This document shows positions 30,253-33,233 of a stretch of 33,233 nt of DNA, one piece after another. A program made the position numbers and the translations under genes. The stretch spans positions 1 through 33,233 of the forward strand of contig JAOPZY010000237.1 in assembly GCA_025963875.1 (NCBI GenBank). The letters run 5' to 3'. The notes below the pieces were generated by a model. It made no database searches. It had not been told where the DNA came from and saw only the letters and a program-made list of their open reading frames with translations. This DNA comes from Actinomycetota bacterium (lineage in GTDB: Bacteria; Actinomycetota; CADDZG01; JAHWKV01; JAOPZY01). How positions within the stretch are numbered: position 1 is the stretch's first letter; each line of letters starts with the position of its first letter.

Positions 30253-31434
30253 ATGACGACGCCGGGCGAGATCCGGCGGCAGGCCCTGGCGATCCTCGAG
30301 TCCCACTGGGACGCCGCGCTCCAGGCGACCCTGCCGCATCCAATGCAGTACCCGCACCGCTGGCTCTGGGACTCCTGCTTCCACGCCATCGCCTGGGCGG
30401 CGCTCGGGCGGCCGGAGGGCCTGGTGGAGCTGCGCTCGGTGCTGGGCACGGCGCTGCCGACGGTCCTCGGATGCGGATTCCTGCCGCACATGGTCTACGG
30501 CGATCCGGACCGCACCGGCGGCGGGGTCGACCGCGGGCCCCTCGCCGGGATGAGCTCGTTCACGCAGCCTGCGGTCCACGCGCTGGCCCTCGCCGAGATC
30601 GGCGAGCGCGGGTTCGAGCCACCCCCGTGGATGCACCGGGCCAGCGCCGACGCCCTCGCCTGGCTCTGGGATGCCCGCCTCCGGGACGGCCTGCTCACCA
30701 TCGCCCATCCCTGGGAGTCGGGCCAGGACATCTCACCGCGCTTCGACGACTGGTACGACGACCCCGGCTTCGCCAGTTTCGGCGAGCACTACGCCAAGCT
30801 CGTGCGGACCGCGAGCTACGACGCCGTCGGGGTCGCCGTGTCCAACAGCGCGGGAGTGGTCGCCCCTGCCGGGTTCAACGCGATCGCGGCCGATGCCGCA
30901 GCCAGGCTCCCCGCGTCCCCGGAGCTCCGGGGCTGGGGGCAGGAGCTGGCTCGCCAGATCGACCGCCAGCTGTGGAACCCGGAGGAGGATCTGTGGGACG
31001 ACCGTCCCGACGAGGCCCACCGTCCGGCCTGGCCCTGCGCGACGCTGCCAACGCTCGACGGGGTCCTCGGCGCTCTCGCGACGCAGTCCCGGCCCCGGGC
31101 CGAGCGGGCATTGCGCCAATGCGTCGGCGACGGCCGTTTCGCAGCGCCGTTCGGTCCACGCTTCCTACCGGCCGGCCACCCCGAGTACCAACCCGACGTC
31201 TACTGGCGAGGTCCGGCCTGGCCGCAGCTCAACTATCTGCTGGTCGTGGCGGCCCGGCGCCATGGGCTGGCCGACATCGCGTCGGAGCTCACCGAAACCA
31301 CCCTGCGCGGGGTTGTGGCAAGCGGGTTCTCCGAGTTCTGGCATCCGGAGACGGGCGAGGCGCGGGGAGCAACCCCCCAGTCGTGGGCGACGGTCGCCGT
31401 GGCCCTGCTCGCCCCGGTCGAGGCCAGGTTCTAG
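30253..31434 (+). CDS. GH63-type glycosidase (glucosyl/mannosylglycerate hydrolase-like)
   Basis: 393 residues. An (alpha/alpha)6-barrel hydrolase related to GH63 glucosylglycerate hydrolase and mannosylglycerate hydrolase of actinobacteria and Thermus. Landmarks: YPHRWLWDSCFHAIAWAALG (33-52), SSFTQPAVHALAL, HPWESGQDISPRFDDW (E155, D159, the expected acid region), YWRGPAWPQLNYLL, and FSEFWHPETGEARGATPQSW (E361, expected base). No signal peptide, so cytoplasmic: the adjacent MFS protein would import the compatible solute and this enzyme would split it to hexose and glycerate. Substrate is inferred from family. Its 3' end overlaps an opposite-strand ORF. Confidence 0.85.
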   Translation: MTTPGEIRRQALAILESHWDAALQATLPHPMQYPHRWLWDSCFHAIAWAALGRPEGLVELRSVLGTALPTVLGCGFLPHMVYGDPDRTGGGVDRGPLAGMSSFTQPAVHALALAEIGERGFEPPPWMHRASADALAWLWDARLRDGLLTIAHPWESGQDISPRFDDWYDDPGFASFGEHYAKLVRTASYDAVGVAVSNSAGVVAPAGFNAIAADAAARLPASPELRGWGQELARQIDRQLWNPEEDLWDDRPDEAHRPAWPCATLPTLDGVLGALATQSRPRAERALRQCVGDGRFAAPFGPRFLPAGHPEYQPDVYWRGPAWPQLNYLLVVAARRHGLADIASELTETTLRGVVASGFSEFWHPETGEARGATPQSWATVAVALLAPVEARF

Positions 31435-31831
31435 CTGCTCTCACTTTCCTCGCGGTTATCGAACGAGCCCGCGCGGCGCGGGGGAGGACCTGGCCGACGA
31501 TGGCAGCCTGAAGGGCACCGACGATGCCGGCAAGCGGCACGTCCCCTGCGACCGGGAATCCTCCGGCAGCGAGGACCTCCCGGTACGCCCTGGGGCGTCG
31601 ATCGGCCAGCAGGGCGACGACGACGACATCGGGCCGGCGCTGGAACCGCGCCACAGCACTCAGCTCGTCCCCCGACGAGAGCGAGAGGATGATGGCGCTG
31701 CGGCCGGGGCGCTCGGCCCATGCGAAGAGGTCTGCGGGCTCGTCGGCAAGGAAGCCTGATGCCCGAAGGGCCTCCAGCAGGCCGGGGCGGGAACGGGCGA
31801 CAGCGGCGGATACGGCGATGGCGACGTTCAT
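31289..31831 (-). CDS. Degenerate receiver-like protein, truncated
   Basis: 180-residue ORF with a good ribosome site (AGGAGG five bases before ATG 31831). Residues 1-118 have the alternating beta/alpha pattern of response-regulator receivers (MNVAIAVSAAV; SAIILSLSSGDELSAV; VVVALLADRRPRAYREVLAAGGFPVAGD; LAGIVGALQAAIVGQVL), but the acidic pair and phospho-Asp are missing (Ser at the end of strand 3) and no switch Lys is evident. At about residue 132 it runs into the GH63 3' end; the rest is Arg/Pro-rich shadow sequence, just where a LuxR-type HTH would be expected. Possibly a remnant of an atypical NarL/LuxR regulator. Confidence 0.55.
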   Translation of the reverse strand: MNVAIAVSAAVARSRPGLLEALRASGFLADEPADLFAWAERPGRSAIILSLSSGDELSAVARFQRRPDVVVVALLADRRPRAYREVLAAGGFPVAGDVPLAGIVGALQAAIVGQVLPRAARARSITARKVRAARTWPRPGRAGPRRPSPTTGGLLPAPRPSPDARTRRTRLPQPRAGWFR

Positions 31832-32118
31832 CCAGGCCTCCTTGTCCCGGCCCCCGACCAGGGGGCTCCGTGCATAGCTCGGCTCAGCTCGTCGGGTTGC
31901 GGGATATGCAGGCACTGGGCCGGAAAATCAGTCTGCCATAAACTGAGCGTTCTGTCGCATTCCCTGGACGCTCTGTACACATCGTGCAAGCTCCTACACC
32001 GCCCCTTGTTCCCTTTGTTCTCCTTTTTCCCTGAACTAGAGAAAATTCCCCATTGGCGTTAGGCTAGCTCTCGGCAGATGCTGGGGTGGCACGACGGCTT
32101 TATCTCAGGAGACACCGC
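31832..32118. other. AT-richer divergent intergenic region
   Basis: 287 bases between the receiver-like ORF and the second AMIN-like gene. The part from about 31940 to 32055 is clearly lower in G+C than the surroundings (TTGTTCCCTTTGTTCTCC; GAGAAAATTCC), suggesting promoters or imported DNA. No ORF, RNA or clear repeat recognised. Confidence 0.35.
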
Positions 32119-32691
32119 ATGGGTAAGGGGATGGACGAGGCGCTGGAGAGTCCTCGACGCCTGTTGGGACGCCCCCCCGGCGACGCGACGTTCCCCTCGG
32201 GTCCCGTGTCCGGGACGCTCGAGGCCGCGATGGTGCTCGACGCCGTGAGCGCAGAGGTCCACGAGGGTTTCGAGCGGGTGGTCTTCACCTTCCACCACTT
32301 CGGCTCGTCGCCCGGTGTGTGGGCGGATCTGCCGGCGGTCTACGCCGTCTCTGCCGACGCCCCACCGTTCACGTTCCGGGCCAGCGGCGAGCCCCTGGCC
32401 GTGGAGGGACGGGCCTTCCTAAGGGTCAACTTCCTGGAAATGTACGGGCACGCCTCCTCTGACCAGCCGACACCGTCGGGAGCCTTCCCTGGACGCAGCC
32501 CCCCCGAGTTGCGGCCGGGGCTCGAGGTCGTCGCCCAGGTCTGCCGGTCGGATGACTTCGAGGGCTACCTGGAGTGGATCATCGGACTCACCAGGGGGGC
32601 ACGGTGGCGGGTGACCCGGCTGGACGCTCCCGTGCGGCTCCTCGTCGACGTGGAGAACAGGGTCCAGCTCACTCCGCTCGGCAGCGCCTGA
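32119..32691 (+). CDS. AMIN-like protein without export signal
   Basis: 190 residues, a paralogue of the anchored protein at 28217: ERVVFTFHHF, YAVSADAPPFTFRASGEPLAVEGRAFLRVNF, LRPGLEVVAQVCRSDDFEGYLEWIIGL and WRVTRLDAPVRLLVDVE line up with it throughout. The N-terminus (MGKGMDEALESPRRLLGRPP) has no signal peptide, and there is no C-terminal anchor. ATG 32119 has AGGAG seven bases upstream; the frame opens at 32086 but gains no hydrophobic segment. Either it stays in the cytoplasm or has lost its signal. A short palindromic stretch around CCCGGG follows the stop. Confidence 0.78.
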   Translation: MGKGMDEALESPRRLLGRPPGDATFPSGPVSGTLEAAMVLDAVSAEVHEGFERVVFTFHHFGSSPGVWADLPAVYAVSADAPPFTFRASGEPLAVEGRAFLRVNFLEMYGHASSDQPTPSGAFPGRSPPELRPGLEVVAQVCRSDDFEGYLEWIIGLTRGARWRVTRLDAPVRLLVDVENRVQLTPLGSA

Positions 32692-32850
32692 CTCTTTCCC
32701 GGGGGAGTAAGGACGCACCGCTAAATAGACTGCGCGATTGACAAGCGTTGTGCGACAGCCGGACCAGAGAGAGATTGCCGACCTGACGCCAAACGGCAAG
32801 GTGGCAACCCGCCCTCGGGCGCCATCAGATTTCTTCCGCCTGACGCCGAA

Positions 32851-32866
32851 ACAGGCCAGTTCCTGT
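32851..32866 (+). repeat. Hairpin upstream of the second TnpB gene
   Basis: ACAGG/CCTGT around CCAGTT, 30 bases before the TnpB ATG. IS200/IS605 ends carry such subterminal hairpins. The related direct repeats CCTGACGCC at about 32780 and 32839 lie nearby. The element boundary is unresolved. Confidence 0.35.
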
Positions 32867-32895
32867 CGGCACCCTTCCGTACACTTGTTCGCACG

Positions 32896-33233
32896 ATGGC
32901 TTCGTTCCGGTCCTTCCAGTACCTGCTCCAGCCCACGGCCCGCCAGGCCCGGGCGCTCAAGCACCTCCTCGGGGTGCAGTGCGAGGCCTACAACTCGGCG
33001 TTGGAGGAGCGACGTGAGGCGTGGAAGCGGGGCATCCGCGTCACCAGGTACGAGCAGTTCGCCCAGCTGAAGGACCTGCACGAGGTCCGCCCCGACTTCC
33101 TGCAGTACGGGGTCACCGTGGCCCGGGGCACGCTCACGCGCCTCGACCGGGCGTTCTCGGCGTTCTTCCGCAGGGTCGCCGCCGGGCAGAAGCCCGGCTT
33201 CCCGCGCTTCCGTGCCTGCAGCCGCTTCGACTG
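32896..33233 (+). CDS. tnpB: TnpB (IS605 OrfB) N-terminal part, cut by window edge
   Basis: The first 112 residues of a TnpB-type protein: FQYLLQPTARQARALKHLLGVQCEAYNSALEERREAWKRG is the N-terminal OrfB helix-turn-helix region, then FAQLKDLHEVRPDFLQYGVTVARGTLTRLDRAFSAFFRRVAAGQKPGFPRFRA, the wedge-like segment ending in the GFPRF motif found before the RuvC domain. The RuvC domain lies beyond the window. The closest visible -10 (TACACT, 32880-32885) is eleven bases from the ATG, suggesting a short or leaderless transcript. It differs from the frameshifted TnpB-related gene at 12282, so two distinct lineages are present. Confidence 0.88.
   Translation, partial: MASFRSFQYLLQPTARQARALKHLLGVQCEAYNSALEERREAWKRGIRVTRYEQFAQLKDLHEVRPDFLQYGVTVARGTLTRLDRAFSAFFRRVAAGQKPGFPRFRACSRFD

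Noticed and set aside
28719-30491. 590-codon open frame antisense to the MFS and GH63 genes
   Set aside because: Low-complexity Arg/Asp/Gly-rich translation with no recognisable motif; the plus strand carries two well-supported genes.

Overview
The window is about 70% G+C, with dense genes, frequent GTG/TTG starts, 4-base stop/start overlaps, several transcripts that look leaderless, and tRNAs without an encoded CCA. It also carries two proteins ending in LPVTG sorting signals, an adjacent pair of ArsA/Get3-like ATPases, AMIN-like proteins, and the order dnaX - ybaB - recR - lysC - asd. Together these point to an actinobacterium or a close relative. One feature fits poorly with ordinary Actinomycetota: the signal recognition particle RNA appears to be the large, Alu-domain type, which suggests a deep or atypical lineage. 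I cannot name the genus.

Layout. 0.1-1.4 kb (-): XRE/TPR-type regulator, divergent from a doubtful small ORF. 1.8-9.3 kb (-): a run of six genes, UPF0104-like membrane protein, two MFS transporters, a beta-phosphoglucomutase-type HAD enzyme, a GH65 disaccharide phosphorylase and a DinB-like protein. It reads as import and phosphorolysis of an alpha-glucosyl disaccharide. 9.4-10.7 kb (-): LPXTG surface protein with a good intrinsic terminator. 10.9-11.4 kb (+): tRNA-Ser(GGA) and large SRP RNA. 11.4-14.1 kb: an accessory island wedged between the SRP RNA and dnaX, made of a long palindrome, a vapBC toxin-antitoxin pair and a frameshifted TnpB-family gene flanked by 13-bp inverted repeats. 14.1-19.1 kb (+): dnaX, ybaB, recR, lysC (with a likely internal beta-subunit start) and asd. 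19.1-21.0 kb: secreted CAP-domain protein, tRNA-Pro(CGG) on the minus strand, and a nitroreductase.

21.1-26.7 kb (-): the most unusual part, five tightly coupled genes: two ArsA/Get3-like ATPases, a 544-residue protein of unknown function containing a near-identical internal duplication, a thiamine-diphosphate enzyme relative without its PYR domain and with a decayed cofactor motif, and a metallophosphoesterase. Four-base overlaps join most of them, so they are probably made together. 26.8-28.1 kb (+): divergent NfeD-type membrane protein whose protease serine is replaced by glycine.

28.2-33.2 kb: LPXTG-anchored AMIN-like protein, an MFS transporter next to a GH63-type hydrolase (a candidate glucosylglycerate or mannosylglycerate uptake-and-hydrolysis pair), a degenerate receiver-like ORF overlapping the GH63 3' end, a second AMIN-like paralogue without an export signal, and the start of another IS605-type TnpB cut by the window edge.

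The best candidates for something undescribed are the duplicated-domain / truncated-ThDP / paired-ArsA operon, the large SRP RNA, and the short hairpin repeat found in two intergenic regions.
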